Below are positions 35,722 through 46,694 of a stretch of DNA of 64,000 nucleotides, one piece after another. Source of the stretch: Pigmentiphaga aceris (GTDB lineage Bacteria > Pseudomonadota > Gammaproteobacteria > Burkholderiales > Burkholderiaceae_B); assembly GCF_008119665.1 (NCBI RefSeq), contig NZ_CP043046.1, forward strand, positions 1,116,001 to 1,180,000, read 5' to 3'. A program made the translations under genes and the position numbers. A model generated the notes under the pieces. It had not been told where the DNA came from. It saw nothing but the letters and a program-made list of their open reading frames with translations, and searched no databases. Within the stretch, counting starts at the first letter, position 1. The number at the start of each line of letters is the position of its first letter.

Positions 35722-37857
35722 ATGAGCCTTTCGACTGCCACTTCGAGCGCTGTCCAGCGTCTTATCTCTTCCCCCTCGAACGCCATCCGCGCCTTGGCCA
35801 TGGACGCTGTCCAGAAGGCCAACTCCGGTCATCCGGGCGCACCGATGGGCATGGCGGAGATCGCCCAAGCCCTGTGGCATGGCCACTTGCGCCACAACCC
35901 GGCCGATCCGGCCTGGGCAGACCGCGACCGCTTCGTGCTGTCGAACGGCCACGGCTCGATGCTGATCTACGCACTGCTGCACCTCACCGGCTACGACCTG
36001 CCGATGGATGAGCTGCGCAACTTCCGCCAGCTGCACTCGCGTACCCCCGGTCACCCGGAAGTGGGCATCACCGCTGGCGTGGAAACCACCACCGGTCCGC
36101 TGGGCCAGGGCCTGTCCAACGCCGTTGGCATGGCGCTCGCCGAAGCGCTGATGGGCGCGGAATTCAACAAGCCCGGCCATGACATCGTTGACCACTACAC
36201 CTACGCATTCGTGGGTGATGGCTGTCTGATGGAAGGCATTTCGCACGAAGTCTGCTCGCTGGCCGGCACGCTGAAGCTGTCCAAGCTGGTCGTGCTGTAT
36301 GACGACAACGGCATCTCCATCGATGGCGACGTCAAGCACTGGTTCGCCGACAACACCGCTGACCGCTTCCGCGCCTACGGCTGGAATGTGATCGCTGGCG
36401 TCGACGGCCACGATGTGAAGGCGGTCGACCAAGCCATCGTGCAGGCCAAGGCAAACGCTGACGCCCACGGCGGCCCGACCCTGATCGTCTGCCGCACCGT
36501 GATCGGTCTGGGCGCGCCCAACGTGGCGGGCACCGACAAGGTCCACGGCGCACCGCTGGGCGACAAGGAAATTGCTGCCACGCGCGAAGCCATCGGCTGG
36601 TCGCACGCCCCGTTCGAAGTCCCGGCCGACATCTACGCCTTCTGGGACGCCAAGGCACGTGGTGCGGAACAGCAAGCAGCCTGGGAAAAGCGCTTCGCCG
36701 CGTACACCGCTGCGTTCCCCGAACAAGCCGCTGAATTCACGCGTCGCATGGAAGGCAAGCTGCCGGCAGACTTCGCGCAGACCGCTGAAAAGCTGATCGC
36801 CGACACCGCTGCCAAGCAAGAAACCATTGCCACCCGCAAGGCGTCGCAAGCCGCGATCACGTCGCTGGTGGAAACGTTGCCGGAAATGCTGGGCGGCTCG
36901 GCCGACCTGACCGGTTCGAACTTCACCGACTGGAAGGGTGCTGTTGCCGTGCGTGCAAACGTCGGCACCCCCTCGAATGACGCCGAAGGCGAAAAGCTGG
37001 AAGTTGCTGAACAAGCACGTGCAGCTACGCGCATCGGTCTGGGCCGTCACATCAACTACGGTGTGCGCGAGTTCGGCATGAGCGCGATCATGAACGGCGT
37101 GGCGCTGCATGGCGGCTACCTGCCCTTCGGCGGCACCTTCCTGACTTTCGCCGACTACTCGCGCAATGCACTGCGCATGGCCGCGTTGATGAAGCAGCGC
37201 GTGGTCTACGTGTTCACCCACGACTCCATCGGCCTGGGCGAAGACGGCCCGACCCACCAGTCGGTCGAGCACGCCACCAGCCTGCGCATCATCCCGAACC
37301 TGTCGATGTGGCGTCCGTGCGATACGACGGAAACCGCGGTTGCCTGGGCGGCTGCCGTATCGCGTCCGGCCAGCATCGGCATGGATGTGCACGACGGCGG
37401 CCCGACGGCACTGCTGCTGTCGCGTCAGAACCTGCCCTTCGTCCAACGCGACGAAGCCACCGTGGCGGCCATTGCCCGTGGCGGTTACGTGCTGCGTGAC
37501 GCCGAAGGCGCGCGCGCCGTCATCCTGGCCACCGGCTCGGAAGTGGCGCTGGCACTGGCTGCACAGGAACAACTGAAGGCCGAAGGCATTGCCGTGCGCG
37601 TGGTGTCCATGCCCAGCACTGACACCTTCGACAAGCAGGATGCCGCCTGGCGCGCCTCGGTCTTGCCCAAGGGCTTGCCGCGTCTGGCCATCGAAGCCGG
37701 CGTAACCGACTTCTGGCGCAAGTATGTGGGCCTGGAAGGCGCGGTCATCGGTCTGGATCGCTTTGGCGAATCGGCCCCGGCGGGCGTGTTGTTCAAGCAC
37801 TTCGGCATCACCGCAGAACACGCGGTCGCGGAAGTCAAAGCAATCCTGGCGAACTGA
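35722..37857 (+). CDS. tkt: Transketolase (housekeeping, full length)
   Basis: The 711-aa enzyme moves two-carbon units between pentose, hexose and triose phosphates in the pentose phosphate pathway with thiamine pyrophosphate. The N-terminal motifs [31 protein letters not shown] and [13 protein letters not shown], the pyrimidine-domain [17 protein letters not shown] block and the [14 protein letters not shown] motif are all present. It is about 40 residues longer than typical enterobacterial transketolases, mostly in the middle (around [17 protein letters not shown]). It heads a run with gapA, pgk, pyk and aldolase. Confidence 0.96.
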   Translation: MSLSTATSSAVQRLISSPSNAIRALAMDAVQKANSGHPGAPMGMAEIAQALWHGHLRHNPADPAWADRDRFVLSNGHGSMLIYALLHLTGYDLPMDELRNFRQLHSRTPGHPEVGITAGVETTTGPLGQGLSNAVGMALAEALMGAEFNKPGHDIVDHYTYAFVGDGCLMEGISHEVCSLAGTLKLSKLVVLYDDNGISIDGDVKHWFADNTADRFRAYGWNVIAGVDGHDVKAVDQAIVQAKANADAHGGPTLIVCRTVIGLGAPNVAGTDKVHGAPLGDKEIAATREAIGWSHAPFEVPADIYAFWDAKARGAEQQAAWEKRFAAYTAAFPEQAAEFTRRMEGKLPADFAQTAEKLIADTAAKQETIATRKASQAAITSLVETLPEMLGGSADLTGSNFTDWKGAVAVRANVGTPSNDAEGEKLEVAEQARAATRIGLGRHINYGVREFGMSAIMNGVALHGGYLPFGGTFLTFADYSRNALRMAALMKQRVVYVFTHDSIGLGEDGPTHQSVEHATSLRIIPNLSMWRPCDTTETAVAWAAAVSRPASIGMDVHDGGPTALLLSRQNLPFVQRDEATVAAIARGGYVLRDAEGARAVILATGSEVALALAAQEQLKAEGIAVRVVSMPSTDTFDKQDAAWRASVLPKGLPRLAIEAGVTDFWRKYVGLEGAVIGLDRFGESAPAGVLFKHFGITAEHAVAEVKAILAN

Positions 37858-37950
37858 GGCAGGCAGGCCGCCGCGTTGCCTTGGGCACGCGGCTGGCCCC
37901 GCTCAGGTCGGCCGATGTCATTTCTCTCAAGCTAACAAGGAACCATCACC

Positions 37951-38961
37951 ATGACTATCCGTGTCGCGATCAATGGCTACGGCCGTATTGGCCGTAACGT
38001 ACTGCGTGCGCATTACGAAGGCGGCAAGAAGCATGACATCGAGATCGTTGCGATCAACGACCTGGGTGATCCGAACACCAACGCCCACCTGACCCAGTAC
38101 GATACCGCCCACGGCCGCTTCCCCGGCACCGTGTCGGTCGACGGCGAATTCATGGTCGTCAACGGCGACAAGATCCGCGTGCTGGCCAACCGCAACCCGG
38201 CTGAATTGCCCTGGGGCGAGCTGAACGTGGACGTGGTGCTGGAGTGCACCGGCTTCTTCACCACCAAGGAAAAGGCCAGCGCCCACATCAAGGGCGGCGC
38301 CAAGAAAGTCATCATCTCGGCCCCGGGCGGCAAGGATGTCGACGCCACCATCGTCTACGGTGTGAATCACCAGGTGTTGAAGGCCACGGACACCGTGATC
38401 TCCAACGCGTCGTGCACCACCAACTGCCTGGCTCCGCTGGTTCAGCCGCTGCACGCCAAGCTGGGTCTGGTTGCCGGCCTGATGACCACCGTGCACGCCT
38501 ACACCAACGACCAAGTGCTGACCGACGTCTATCACGAAGACCTGCGTCGCGCCCGTTCGGCACCGCACAACATGATCCCGACCAAGACCGGTGCTGCCGC
38601 TGCGGTGGGCCTGGTGTTGCCGGAGCTGAACGGCAAGCTGGACGGCTATGCCATCCGCGTTCCGACCATCAACGTGTCGCTGGTTGACCTGACCTTCACC
38701 GCTGGCCGCGAAACCACCGTTGAAGAAGTCAACGCGATCCTGAAGGAAGCCGCAGACGGCGCACTGAAGGGCGTGTTGGAGTACAACACCGCCCCGCTGG
38801 TGTCGTCCGACTTCAACCACAACCCGGCCTCCAGCAGCTTCGACGCCACGTTGACCAAGGTCACGGGCAACCTGGTGAAGGTGTCCAGCTGGTACGACAA
38901 CGAGTGGGGCTTCAGCAATCGCCTGCTCGACACGACCACGGCCCTGATGGCTGCCAAGTAA
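37951..38961 (+). CDS. gapA: Glyceraldehyde-3-phosphate dehydrogenase
   Basis: At 336 aa it interconverts glyceraldehyde-3-phosphate and 1,3-bisphosphoglycerate with NAD(P). It shows the Rossmann start [16 protein letters not shown], the catalytic Cys155 in [12 protein letters not shown] and the [11 protein letters not shown] ending. The residue after the second strand is in an [18 protein letters not shown] segment. It lies between tkt and pgk, typical for Burkholderiales central-carbon operons, with AAGGA upstream. Confidence 0.97.
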   Translation: MTIRVAINGYGRIGRNVLRAHYEGGKKHDIEIVAINDLGDPNTNAHLTQYDTAHGRFPGTVSVDGEFMVVNGDKIRVLANRNPAELPWGELNVDVVLECTGFFTTKEKASAHIKGGAKKVIISAPGGKDVDATIVYGVNHQVLKATDTVISNASCTTNCLAPLVQPLHAKLGLVAGLMTTVHAYTNDQVLTDVYHEDLRRARSAPHNMIPTKTGAAAAVGLVLPELNGKLDGYAIRVPTINVSLVDLTFTAGRETTVEEVNAILKEAADGALKGVLEYNTAPLVSSDFNHNPASSSFDATLTKVTGNLVKVSSWYDNEWGFSNRLLDTTTALMAAK

Positions 38962-38978
38962 GCGTTGTTGCTGGATAT

Positions 38979-39037
38979 GGAAGGAGTTTTCGCGCCAGTG
39001 CGTTCTGGTGTGGAATCTCCTTCTGTTCTTTTCCCCT
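38979..39037 (+). terminator. Possible attenuator or processing hairpin between gapA and pgk
   Basis: GAAGGAG (38980-38986) pairs with CTCCTTC (39017-39023), enclosing a smaller CCAG/CTGG hairpin, and is followed by TGTTCTTTTCCCC. The weak T-rich tail suggests partial termination or a stabilised 3' end, which would raise gapA over pgk. Confidence 0.4.
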
Positions 39038-39059
39038 ACGATTTCTTTACCGGATTCCC

Positions 39060-40253
39060 ATGCCAGCAGTCCTGACCCTCGATCATCTCGCCGCTAACGG
39101 CCAACTCGCAGGCAAGCGTGTGTTCATCCGCGCCGATCTCAACGTGCCGCAGGACGACGAAGGCCGCATCACTGAAGACACGCGTATTCGCGCGTCGGTG
39201 CCGGGTATTCGGATGGCGTTGGATGCAGGTGCAGCCGTCATGGTCACGTCCCATCTGGGCCGCCCGACCGAGGGCACGCTGACCCCCAAGGATTCGCTCA
39301 AGCCCGTGGGCGAGCGCCTGGCGGAAGTGCTGGGCCAACCGGTACGTCTGGTCGCCGACTGGGTCGATGGCGTGGACGTGAAGCCGGGCGAAGTGGTTCT
39401 GCTTGAGAACTGCCGCGTTAACAAGGGTGAAAAGAAAGACGACGAAGCCTTGTCGCGCAAGCTGGCGGCACTGTGCGATGTCTATGTGAACGACGCTTTC
39501 GGTACCGCACACCGCGCCGAAGCCACCACCCACGGTATTGCGCGTTTCGCGCCCGTGGCTGCGGCCGGCCCGCTGTTGGCGGCTGAACTGGACGCGCTGG
39601 GCCGTGCCCTGCAAGCGCCGCAGCGTCCGCTGGTGGCGATTGTGGCTGGCTCGAAAGTGTCTACCAAGCTGACCATTCTGAATTCGCTGGCCGACAAGGT
39701 CGATCAACTGATCGTCGGCGGCGGCATTGCCAATACTTTCCTGCTTGCCGAAGGCCACCCCATCGGCAAGTCGCTGGCTGAACCCGACCTGGTCGAAGAC
39801 GCCCGCGCCATCATTGCCAAGCTGCGTGCGCGCGGCGCGGCCGTGCCGATCCCGACCGATGTCGTGGTCGCCAAGAAATTCGCCGCTGACGCGCCTGCGC
39901 GCACCGTGGCGGTGGCCGATGTGGAAGAAGACGACCTGATCCTGGACATCGGTCCGCAGACCGCCGCCACGCTGGCCGGCATTCTGAAAGACGCCGGCAC
40001 CATCGTCTGGAACGGCCCGGTGGGCGTGTTCGAATTCGACGCCTTCTCGCAAGGTACCGAAGCCCTGGCGCGCGCCATTGCTGCGTCGCAAGCTTTCTCG
40101 ATTGCAGGTGGCGGCGACACCTTGGCAGCGATTGCCAAGTACGGCATTGCTGACGACGTAGGCTACATCTCGACCGGTGGCGGTGCATTCCTGGAATTCC
40201 TGGAAGGGCGTACCTTGCCGGCCGTGGCAATCCTGCAAGAGCGTGCAGCATGA
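39060..40253 (+). CDS. pgk: Phosphoglycerate kinase
   Basis: The 397-aa glycolytic kinase transfers phosphate between 1,3-bisphosphoglycerate and ADP. It shows [25 protein letters not shown] near the start (first part residues 22-39), [23 protein letters not shown], and the nucleotide-domain GGGDTLAAI and [13 protein letters not shown] motifs near the end. The ATG at 39060 gives the standard N-terminus, although the ribosome site is poor. Its stop overlaps the pyk start in ATGA. Confidence 0.97.
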   Translation: MPAVLTLDHLAANGQLAGKRVFIRADLNVPQDDEGRITEDTRIRASVPGIRMALDAGAAVMVTSHLGRPTEGTLTPKDSLKPVGERLAEVLGQPVRLVADWVDGVDVKPGEVVLLENCRVNKGEKKDDEALSRKLAALCDVYVNDAFGTAHRAEATTHGIARFAPVAAAGPLLAAELDALGRALQAPQRPLVAIVAGSKVSTKLTILNSLADKVDQLIVGGGIANTFLLAEGHPIGKSLAEPDLVEDARAIIAKLRARGAAVPIPTDVVVAKKFAADAPARTVAVADVEEDDLILDIGPQTAATLAGILKDAGTIVWNGPVGVFEFDAFSQGTEALARAIAASQAFSIAGGGDTLAAIAKYGIADDVGYISTGGGAFLEFLEGRTLPAVAILQERAA

Positions 40254-41725
40254 GCGCCAAGATTGCTGACCGCGCAGGTTCCTTCCGCGCCACCAAGATC
40301 GTCGCCACCATCGGTCCGGCATCCAGCTCACGCGAAATCCTTACGCAGATGATTGCTGCGGGCGTGGATGTCGTGCGCCTGAACTTCTCGCACGGCACCG
40401 CCGCCGACCACATTGCACGTGCCGCATTGGTGCGTGAAGTAGCTGAAGCGGCCGGGCGCGAAGTCGCGATCATGGCCGACCTGCAAGGCCCGAAGATCCG
40501 GGTCGGCAAGTTTGCCGAAGGCCGCACCAACCTGAACGCCGGCCAGCGTTTCATTCTCGACGCCGCCTGCGAACTGGGCGACGACGAGCGTGTCGGCCTG
40601 GACTACCCGAACCTGCCGCGCGACGTGCGCGCAGGCGACACGCTGCTGCTGAACGACGGCCTGATCCGCCTGATCGTGTTGCGCGTGGCGGGCACCGAGA
40701 TCCACACCGAAGTGGTGGTGGGTGGTGAGCTGTCCAACAACAAGGGCATCAATCGCATGGGTGGCGGACTGACCGCCCCGGCCTTGACCGCCAAGGACAT
40801 GGACGACATCAAGACGGCCATGCAGCTGGGTGCCGACTACGTTGCCATCAGCTTCCCGAAGAACCGCACCGACATGGAAATGGCGCGTCAACTGGCGTCC
40901 ATCGCCGGTGCCGCCACCGGCCAGCGTCCGCAGATGATCGCCAAGATCGAACGCGCCGAAGCGATTCCCGCGCTGGAAGAAATTCTGGACGCCAGCGACG
41001 GCATCATGGTCGCCCGTGGCGACCTGGCGGTGGAAGTGGGCGTGGCAGCCGTGCCCGCGCTGCAAAAGCGCATGATCCGCCTGGCCCGTGCGCGCAACAA
41101 GACGGTGATCACCGCGACCCAGATGATGGAGTCGATGATCGTCAACGCCGTGCCCACCCGTGCAGAAGTGTCCGACGTGGCCAACGCCGTGCTCGATGGC
41201 ACCGACGCCGTCATGCTGTCGGCCGAAACCGCGTCCGGTCGTTACCCGGTGTCCACCGTCGAAACCATGTCGGCCATCTGCCTGGAAGCAGAAAAGTCGC
41301 ACAGTTTCGAGCTGGAAAAGGACTTCCTGGATGCGACTTTCGAACGTATCGACCAGTCGATTGCGTACGCGGCCTTGTTCACCGCACACCATCTGCAATG
41401 CGCCGCTATCTGCGCACTGACCGATTCGGGCGCGACTGCACTGTGGATGAGCCGTCACGACACGGCCACGCCCATCTACGCACTAACCCCGCGTATCGGC
41501 ACGCGCCGCAAGGCTGCGCTGTATCGCAATGTGCGCACGTTGCACATGGACGAAGCCAGCAATCGTGAAGATGCGCTGGCAGCGGCCGAAGCCCTGTTGC
41601 TGGCGCGTGGCATTGCCCGCGTGGGTGATCTGGTGGTGTTCACCATCGGTGAACCCCTGGGTTCGCCGGGCGGCACCAATACCTTGAAGATCGTGCGCCT
41701 GGGCGAAACCCTGGCCGCGAGCTGA
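40250..41725 (+). CDS. pyk: Pyruvate kinase
   Basis: The 491-aa enzyme converts phosphoenolpyruvate and ADP to pyruvate and ATP. It contains [24 protein letters not shown], the active-site [18 protein letters not shown] and [12 protein letters not shown] motifs and the [11 protein letters not shown] signature. The C-terminal regulatory domain runs from about residue 355. It overlaps pgk by 4 bp and is thus translationally coupled to it. Confidence 0.97.
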   Translation: MSAKIADRAGSFRATKIVATIGPASSSREILTQMIAAGVDVVRLNFSHGTAADHIARAALVREVAEAAGREVAIMADLQGPKIRVGKFAEGRTNLNAGQRFILDAACELGDDERVGLDYPNLPRDVRAGDTLLLNDGLIRLIVLRVAGTEIHTEVVVGGELSNNKGINRMGGGLTAPALTAKDMDDIKTAMQLGADYVAISFPKNRTDMEMARQLASIAGAATGQRPQMIAKIERAEAIPALEEILDASDGIMVARGDLAVEVGVAAVPALQKRMIRLARARNKTVITATQMMESMIVNAVPTRAEVSDVANAVLDGTDAVMLSAETASGRYPVSTVETMSAICLEAEKSHSFELEKDFLDATFERIDQSIAYAALFTAHHLQCAAICALTDSGATALWMSRHDTATPIYALTPRIGTRRKAALYRNVRTLHMDEASNREDALAAAEALLLARGIARVGDLVVFTIGEPLGSPGGTNTLKIVRLGETLAAS

Positions 41726-41842
41726 GCGACATCGATCAACACGCCGGCGCGCGGTCGCGTCGGCGCGAGGTGCAAGGGTAGGCCAGCGGGAAGCCGCCGA
41801 CCGCTTATTCGCCTCGATACCAATTCTAATCAGGAGTTATTC

Positions 41843-42730
41843 ATGAACCAGGAACAACTGAGCAAGGTCACCGAAGGCCAAGGCTTTATCGCAGCACTGG
41901 ACCAGTCCGGCGGCAGCACCCCCAAGGCGCTGAAGCTGTACGGCGTCGAAGAGTCGGCCTATTCGAACGACGCTGAAATGTTCGACCAAGTCCACGCCAT
42001 GCGTAACCGCATCGTCGCCAGCCCGGCGTTCAACGGCAAGCGCGTGCTGGGCGCGATCCTGTTCGAAATGACCATGGACCGTCAGTTCGAAGGCCAGGAC
42101 GCCGCCACCTACCTGTGGAACACCAAGCAAGTCGTCCCGTTCCTGAAGATCGACAAGGGCCTGGCTGACGAAGCCGACGGCGTGCAACTGATGAAGCCGA
42201 TCGGCGGCCTGGACGCACTGCTGGCACGTGCCGTGTCCAAGGGCATCTTCGGCACCAAGATGCGCTCGGTCATCAACTCGGCCAACCAGAAGGGCATCGA
42301 TGCCGTGCTGGATCAGCAGTTCGAAGTCGGCCAGCAAATCTTCGCAGCCGGTCTGGTGCCGATCATCGAACCGGAAGTGAACATCAAGGCCGTCGACAAG
42401 AAGGAAGCCGAAGAAATCCTGAAGGCTGGCTTCATCAAGCGTCTGGATGCACTGACCGGTGACGTCAAGGTCATGCTCAAGCTGACCCTGCCGGAAGTCG
42501 ACGGCTTCTTCCAGGAACTGGTCGATCACCCGCGCGTCGTGCGCGTGGTGGCACTGTCGGGCGGCTACGTCCGTGACGAAGCCAATGCCCGTCTGGCCCG
42601 CAACAAGGGCGTGATCGCCTCGTTCAGCCGCGCGCTGACCGAAGGCCTTAGCTTCCAGCAGACCGACGCTGAGTTCAACGCTGCACTGGACAAGAGCATC
42701 GAAGGCATCTACCAGGCTTCGATCGCCTGA
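41843..42730 (+). CDS. Class I fructose-bisphosphate aldolase
   Basis: The 295-aa Schiff-base aldolase is of the type found in Staphylococcus and some proteobacteria. It shows the start [19 protein letters not shown], the GILFEMTM-like [10 protein letters not shown] strand, [12 protein letters not shown], and the Schiff-base region [14 protein letters not shown]. It cleaves or forms fructose-1,6-bisphosphate without a metal. Many Burkholderiales carry a class II (zinc) enzyme at this site after pyk, so the class I type here is notable. AGGAG precedes the start, and a terminator follows. Confidence 0.93.
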   Translation: MNQEQLSKVTEGQGFIAALDQSGGSTPKALKLYGVEESAYSNDAEMFDQVHAMRNRIVASPAFNGKRVLGAILFEMTMDRQFEGQDAATYLWNTKQVVPFLKIDKGLADEADGVQLMKPIGGLDALLARAVSKGIFGTKMRSVINSANQKGIDAVLDQQFEVGQQIFAAGLVPIIEPEVNIKAVDKKEAEEILKAGFIKRLDALTGDVKVMLKLTLPEVDGFFQELVDHPRVVRVVALSGGYVRDEANARLARNKGVIASFSRALTEGLSFQQTDAEFNAALDKSIEGIYQASIA

Positions 42731-42772
42731 TTGAGCTGTGCTGACGGCGTTCTGCGGAACGCCTGAAGAAAG

Positions 42773-42802
42773 AAGGGCTTCGCCGTGTGCGAAGCCCTTT
42801 TT
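42773..42802 (+). terminator. Intrinsic terminator after aldolase
   Basis: An 11-bp stem (42773-42783 with 42789-42799) with a 5-base loop ends in TTTTT. It closes the tkt-to-aldolase run. A smaller GGCGTTC/GAACGCC hairpin lies just upstream at 42746-42763. Confidence 0.92.
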
Positions 42803-42865
42803 GCCTATGGGGGTGGAGAAGCTTGTTTTGGGGACACTACGACGTGTGCCGTCCCCACATCGCAA

Positions 42866-43681
42866 TCAAGAAGCAGGGGCCGTCTGTTGCGCTGGCGATG
42901 CCTGTTCTTTCTCTTCCTTCTCCCGCTCCTGCTTCCATTTCAGTCGTTGTTCCTCGACACGCTGGCAACGTTCGCCAGGGTTGGCTACACCGTCCGGGCA
43001 GATGGAAAAGACCTCGATCATGTCGTCGTCAAACTGCACGTTCTCCATCGGCAGGCTCATCTCCACCTTGCCGTCCTTGACTGGCAGCATGTCCTGCGCC
43101 ACCAGCTCGCTGGTCAATGCCCGTTCCAGGAACGGGAAGGTCTGGCGCATGTGGGGCGTTGCCCACTTGGGTGGTTCGACGATCCGGTAGGCATATTGCA
43201 CATACGGAATGGAGCCGTGGGCTGACCACTTCTCATCCACCCACACGCGGGTCACCTGGCGCTTGCCGTAGCAAAGGTCCAGCGTCTGCTGTTCCTGGTT
43301 CAAGGGACGTTTGCGAACCTGCGCCTGGACCTCGGGTGTGGCGGTGCTGCGGTAGGTAGGGCGCTCGCCAGCAGGCTGATTGGGGGTGCGCTCGATAAGG
43401 CCAGCATCCATCAGCGCACGCATGCTGGGCAGTTCAAGGTCTTCAGGGCCTGTCAGATCAAACGGCTCCCAGCCGTACATCACCCGTGCACACTGCGCCC
43501 GACCATCGACCAGGGCCTTTACCTGTTTGAGCGCGGTGCCATCGGCCACCGCTTCGGCAGCGGCAATCTTCGGGTCTTTGGTGCAGGCAGCGAGCGCAAC
43601 CGCGACAGACAGCACGCCGATGGTGGCGAGCGGTCGCCATGAGGCGTTGCGGTACTGCTTTGTGGTGGGCGTGCTTGGCAT
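42866..43681 (-). CDS. Hypothetical lipoprotein
   Basis: The family is not recognised. The 271-aa protein has a lipoprotein signal with the lipobox ALAAC followed by TKD (the cysteine is at about residue 33). The mature part is mostly soluble and ends in a charged, glutamate/lysine-rich helix (EQRLKWKQEREKEEKEQ) and an alanine/proline tail. It has five further cysteines. The start at 43681 has AGGA 7 bases upstream. It stands alone between the aldolase and purC, on the opposite strand. Confidence 0.8.
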   Translation of the reverse strand: MPSTPTTKQYRNASWRPLATIGVLSVAVALAACTKDPKIAAAEAVADGTALKQVKALVDGRAQCARVMYGWEPFDLTGPEDLELPSMRALMDAGLIERTPNQPAGERPTYRSTATPEVQAQVRKRPLNQEQQTLDLCYGKRQVTRVWVDEKWSAHGSIPYVQYAYRIVEPPKWATPHMRQTFPFLERALTSELVAQDMLPVKDGKVEMSLPMENVQFDDDMIEVFSICPDGVANPGERCQRVEEQRLKWKQEREKEEKEQASPAQQTAPAS

Positions 43682-43928
43682 GAAACGTCCTGGTCGGACT
43701 GCCGTCATGCTGACGGCAGGGGTGGGCGGATAGCTGCAGCGGCGGGCCGGCCGAGTATACGAAGGCAGTGGCTGAGTACTCCCGCAGGGTTGCTTGGGGT
43801 TGCGTTTCGATACGCCCGGTCACCTTGGTTCAAACGCGTTGAAAATGACTTGGCATTGGGTTCGACGCCTTAACGCGGCCCAGCGTCACCCATCTGCTTG
43901 ATGGATTGAACAGATCTTCGGCAGTGAG

Positions 43929-44033
43929 GGGCAGTGCCCCACGCTGTGCCGTTGCTGACTGAAGGCATCCGCAGCGGCTTTCACGCGACACACATAGCGC
44001 GCTATGAGCCAGTCGCGCCGAGCGTCGGCGCGA
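43929..44033 (+). promoter_or_regulatory. Structured purC leader/operator region
   Basis: Three symmetrical elements lie upstream of purC: GGGGC-AGT-GCCCC around 43929-43941, a 14-bp perfect palindrome CATAGCGCGCTATG at 43993-44006, and a 9-bp perfect hairpin pairing 44013-44021 with 44025-44033, followed by TTT. The palindrome suits a dimeric repressor, and the hairpins suit mRNA leader control. The remaining part of 43682-44146 has no gene I can support. Confidence 0.4.
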
Positions 44034-44146
44034 TTTGCAGTAACCTAGCGGTCCTGCGTGGACTTGCATCGCGCACTGCACTATCCAGATTTCCGCGCCG
44101 TGGCCATCGCCCCGGCGTTTCTATTTCTTCCTCGTGGATTCCCGCC

Positions 44147-45028
44147 ATGTCCGCACCGCTTTATCAATCGTCCATCACCTCGTTGCCGCTGCTGTCGCGC
44201 GGCAAGGTGCGCGACATGTACGCCGTCGGCGACGACAAGCTGCTGATCGTGACCTCCGATCGCCTGTCGGCCTTCGACGTGATCCTTGATGACCCGATCC
44301 CCGGCAAGGGTGAAGTGTTGAACTCGCTGACCAACTTCTGGTTGAAGCGCCTGTCGCACATCATCCCGACCCACGAAACCGACGTGAAAGCCGAAGACGT
44401 GGTCACCGCTGAAGAGCGTGAACAAGTCGAAGGCCGCGCCGTCGTGGTCAAGCGCTTGAAGCCGATCATGGTCGAAGCCGTTGCACGCGGCTACCTGATC
44501 GGTTCCGGCTGGAAAGACTACCAAGCTACCGGCAGCGTCTGCGGCATCGCCTTGCCTGCCGGTCTGAAGCAAGCCCAGAAGCTGCCCGAGCCGATCTTCA
44601 CCCCGGCTGCCAAGGCCGAAATGGGCGACCACGACGAAAACGTCAGCTTCGACCACGTGATAGCCGAAGTCGGTCAAGAGATGGCCGAGAAGATCCGTTC
44701 TATTACCTTGCAGATCTACCGCGAAGCCTCGGAATACGCCGCCAGCCGCGGCATCATCATCGCCGACACCAAGTTCGAATTCGGCCTGGATGAGGCCGGC
44801 ACGCTGTACCTGATGGACGAAGTGCTGACGCCCGATTCCTCGCGTTTCTGGCCCGCCGACACGTACAAAGAAGGCACCAGCCCCGCATCCTTCGACAAGC
44901 AGTTCGTGCGCGACTGGCTGGAAACGCAGCCCTGGGGCAAGACCGCCCCCGCCCCGCGCCTGCCGGCCGAGGTGATTGCTGGAACGGCTGCGAAGTATCG
45001 CGAAGCGCTGGATCGTTTGACTGCCTGA
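44147..45028 (+). CDS. purC: SAICAR synthetase (phosphoribosylaminoimidazole-succinocarboxamide synthase)
   Basis: The 293-aa enzyme condenses CAIR with aspartate using ATP in purine synthesis. It shows [32 protein letters not shown] near the start (first part residues 15-30), [16 protein letters not shown] [45 protein letters not shown] with the catalytic block (first part residues 206-221), and a [10 protein letters not shown] ending. The longer SAICAR synthetase form found in plants and proteobacteria fits. The ATG at 44147 gives the expected N-terminus. purE/purK are not adjacent. Confidence 0.96.
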   Translation: MSAPLYQSSITSLPLLSRGKVRDMYAVGDDKLLIVTSDRLSAFDVILDDPIPGKGEVLNSLTNFWLKRLSHIIPTHETDVKAEDVVTAEEREQVEGRAVVVKRLKPIMVEAVARGYLIGSGWKDYQATGSVCGIALPAGLKQAQKLPEPIFTPAAKAEMGDHDENVSFDHVIAEVGQEMAEKIRSITLQIYREASEYAASRGIIIADTKFEFGLDEAGTLYLMDEVLTPDSSRFWPADTYKEGTSPASFDKQFVRDWLETQPWGKTAPAPRLPAEVIAGTAAKYREALDRLTA

Positions 45029-45094
45029 AGTCGATTGCTGGGGTGACCGTCAATAGTTGACCCTGGCAACGGATTATCAGAAAGTGAACGCCTG

Positions 45095-45121
45095 AACGGC
45101 ACCCGCAATGGGTGCCGTTTG
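45095..45121 (+). terminator. Intrinsic terminator after purC
   Basis: A 10-bp perfect stem (45095-45104 with 45110-45119) with a 5-base loop is followed by a short T run. It separates purC from nhaA. Confidence 0.8.
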
Positions 45122-45266
45122 CATTTCAGATTCGGTGCGCGAAGAACCGGTTTTGATGGAAATTCAAGTACGTTGGCCGTAAAATGCCAGCTGGGTGTTG
45201 CCGCTGCAAGGTGCAGTGGCGCAGGTTCAAGCGTCGGTCGGGCCGCCACGCGGAGCCTCTACGACC

Positions 45267-46646
45267 ATGACACGCCCCGTCTCCCGGCAGACCTTGCCGC
45301 GCGCGCAGCTTATTGCTGAACGCACCTTCACTGCGGTTTCCCACTTTCTGCATATCGAGGCCGTCAGCGGCATCGTATTGCTGCTCGCTGCGGCCATTGC
45401 GCTGCTGTGGGCAAATTCCCCAGCTGCCGCCAGTTATCACGCGCTTTGGCATACCTCGTTGTCCATCGGCCTGGGTAGCCACGTCGTGTCCCAGACTCTG
45501 CATTTCTGGGTCAACGATGCCTTGATGACTGTCTTTTTCTTGGCCGTCGGCATGGAGATACGGCGCGAGGTGCACGCCGGTTCGCTATCCAGCATTCGTC
45601 TGGCGGCATTGCCACTTGCCGCAGCGGCAGGCGGCGTCATAGTGCCGGCCCTGATCTACCTGGCCTTGAACGGCGATGTATTGCAACGGCAAGGCTGGGC
45701 AGTGCCAACGGCCACTGACATCGCCTTTGCGCTGGGCGTACTCGCCTTGCTCGGCAAATCAATTTCGGGTTCCGTGCGCGTGTTTCTGCTGGCGCTGGCC
45801 ATCATCGATGACATCGTCGCGGTGTTGATCATCGCCGTCTTCTATTCAGGCGGGCTGGACTACAGCGGCCTGCTGATTGCCGCACTTGGCGTGTTGATGG
45901 TCATGGCGATGCGTGCGATCGGCATTGGCCTGGCTTGGATGTATGTGGTGCCCGGCGCGATTCTTTGGGCAGGGTTGCTGAAAACAGGTGTGCACCCAAC
46001 GCTGGCTGGCGTGGTGCTTGGCCTGATGACCCCGGTATTGTCCCGTCGTTCCCATGCGCTACCGCTGGACACGGCAACACACGCCATCGACGCCATCGGC
46101 ACCCAGTCCAAGACAGCCAGCCCTGATCCCGTCGCAATGGCGTTGCCTCTCAAACAGCTACGCCAAGCACAACGCGACATGTTGCCGCCCGTCACGCGCC
46201 TGCAGATGGCCTTGCATCCCTGGGTGGCATACGGGGTCATGCCCCTGTTTGCGCTGGCCAATGCTGGTGTCACGTTGAATGGTGTTGACCTTGCCGCCGA
46301 CGGCGCGCAAGGCGTCATGTTTGGCGTGTTGATTGCATTGGTGCTGGGCAAACCGCTGGGGGTGATCGCCACGAGCTGGCTGGTAGTGCGCTTAGGCTGG
46401 TGCAGCCTTCCTGCTGGTGTGACCTGGCCAGGCGTGATGTTGATCGGGCTGCTGGCGGGTATCGGTTTCACGATGTCGATCTTCATCGCATCGCTGGCCT
46501 TCGACAGCGTGAACCTGCTGAATGCCGCCAAGCTGGGGGTGTTGCTGGCGTCGCTGTTAGCCGCGGTGTTGGGACTGGCGTGGGGCGGTCTCCAATTACG
46601 CTTTCGGAGGCACCACCATCAAGCCCAAACCAGTGGTCGGGCTTGA
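45267..46646 (+). CDS. nhaA: Na+/H+ antiporter NhaA
   Basis: The 459-aa inner-membrane antiporter exchanges sodium for protons in pH and salt homeostasis. It has about twelve helices, with the pattern [28 protein letters not shown] (first part residues 77-96), the unwound-helix [15 protein letters not shown] motif and the [15 protein letters not shown] motif holding the paired aspartates for ion binding. Start choice is uncertain: ATG 45267 has GGAG at a long distance, and a GTG at 45195 is in frame. The C-terminus ends in a histidine-rich tail (RRHHHQ). Confidence 0.94.
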   Translation: MTRPVSRQTLPRAQLIAERTFTAVSHFLHIEAVSGIVLLLAAAIALLWANSPAAASYHALWHTSLSIGLGSHVVSQTLHFWVNDALMTVFFLAVGMEIRREVHAGSLSSIRLAALPLAAAAGGVIVPALIYLALNGDVLQRQGWAVPTATDIAFALGVLALLGKSISGSVRVFLLALAIIDDIVAVLIIAVFYSGGLDYSGLLIAALGVLMVMAMRAIGIGLAWMYVVPGAILWAGLLKTGVHPTLAGVVLGLMTPVLSRRSHALPLDTATHAIDAIGTQSKTASPDPVAMALPLKQLRQAQRDMLPPVTRLQMALHPWVAYGVMPLFALANAGVTLNGVDLAADGAQGVMFGVLIALVLGKPLGVIATSWLVVRLGWCSLPAGVTWPGVMLIGLLAGIGFTMSIFIASLAFDSVNLLNAAKLGVLLASLLAAVLGLAWGGLQLRFRRHHHQAQTSGRA

Positions 46647-46694
46647 TGTTCAAAATTAACTAAATTGCTGACCTGCAATTCCGGTCTTTGGCGA

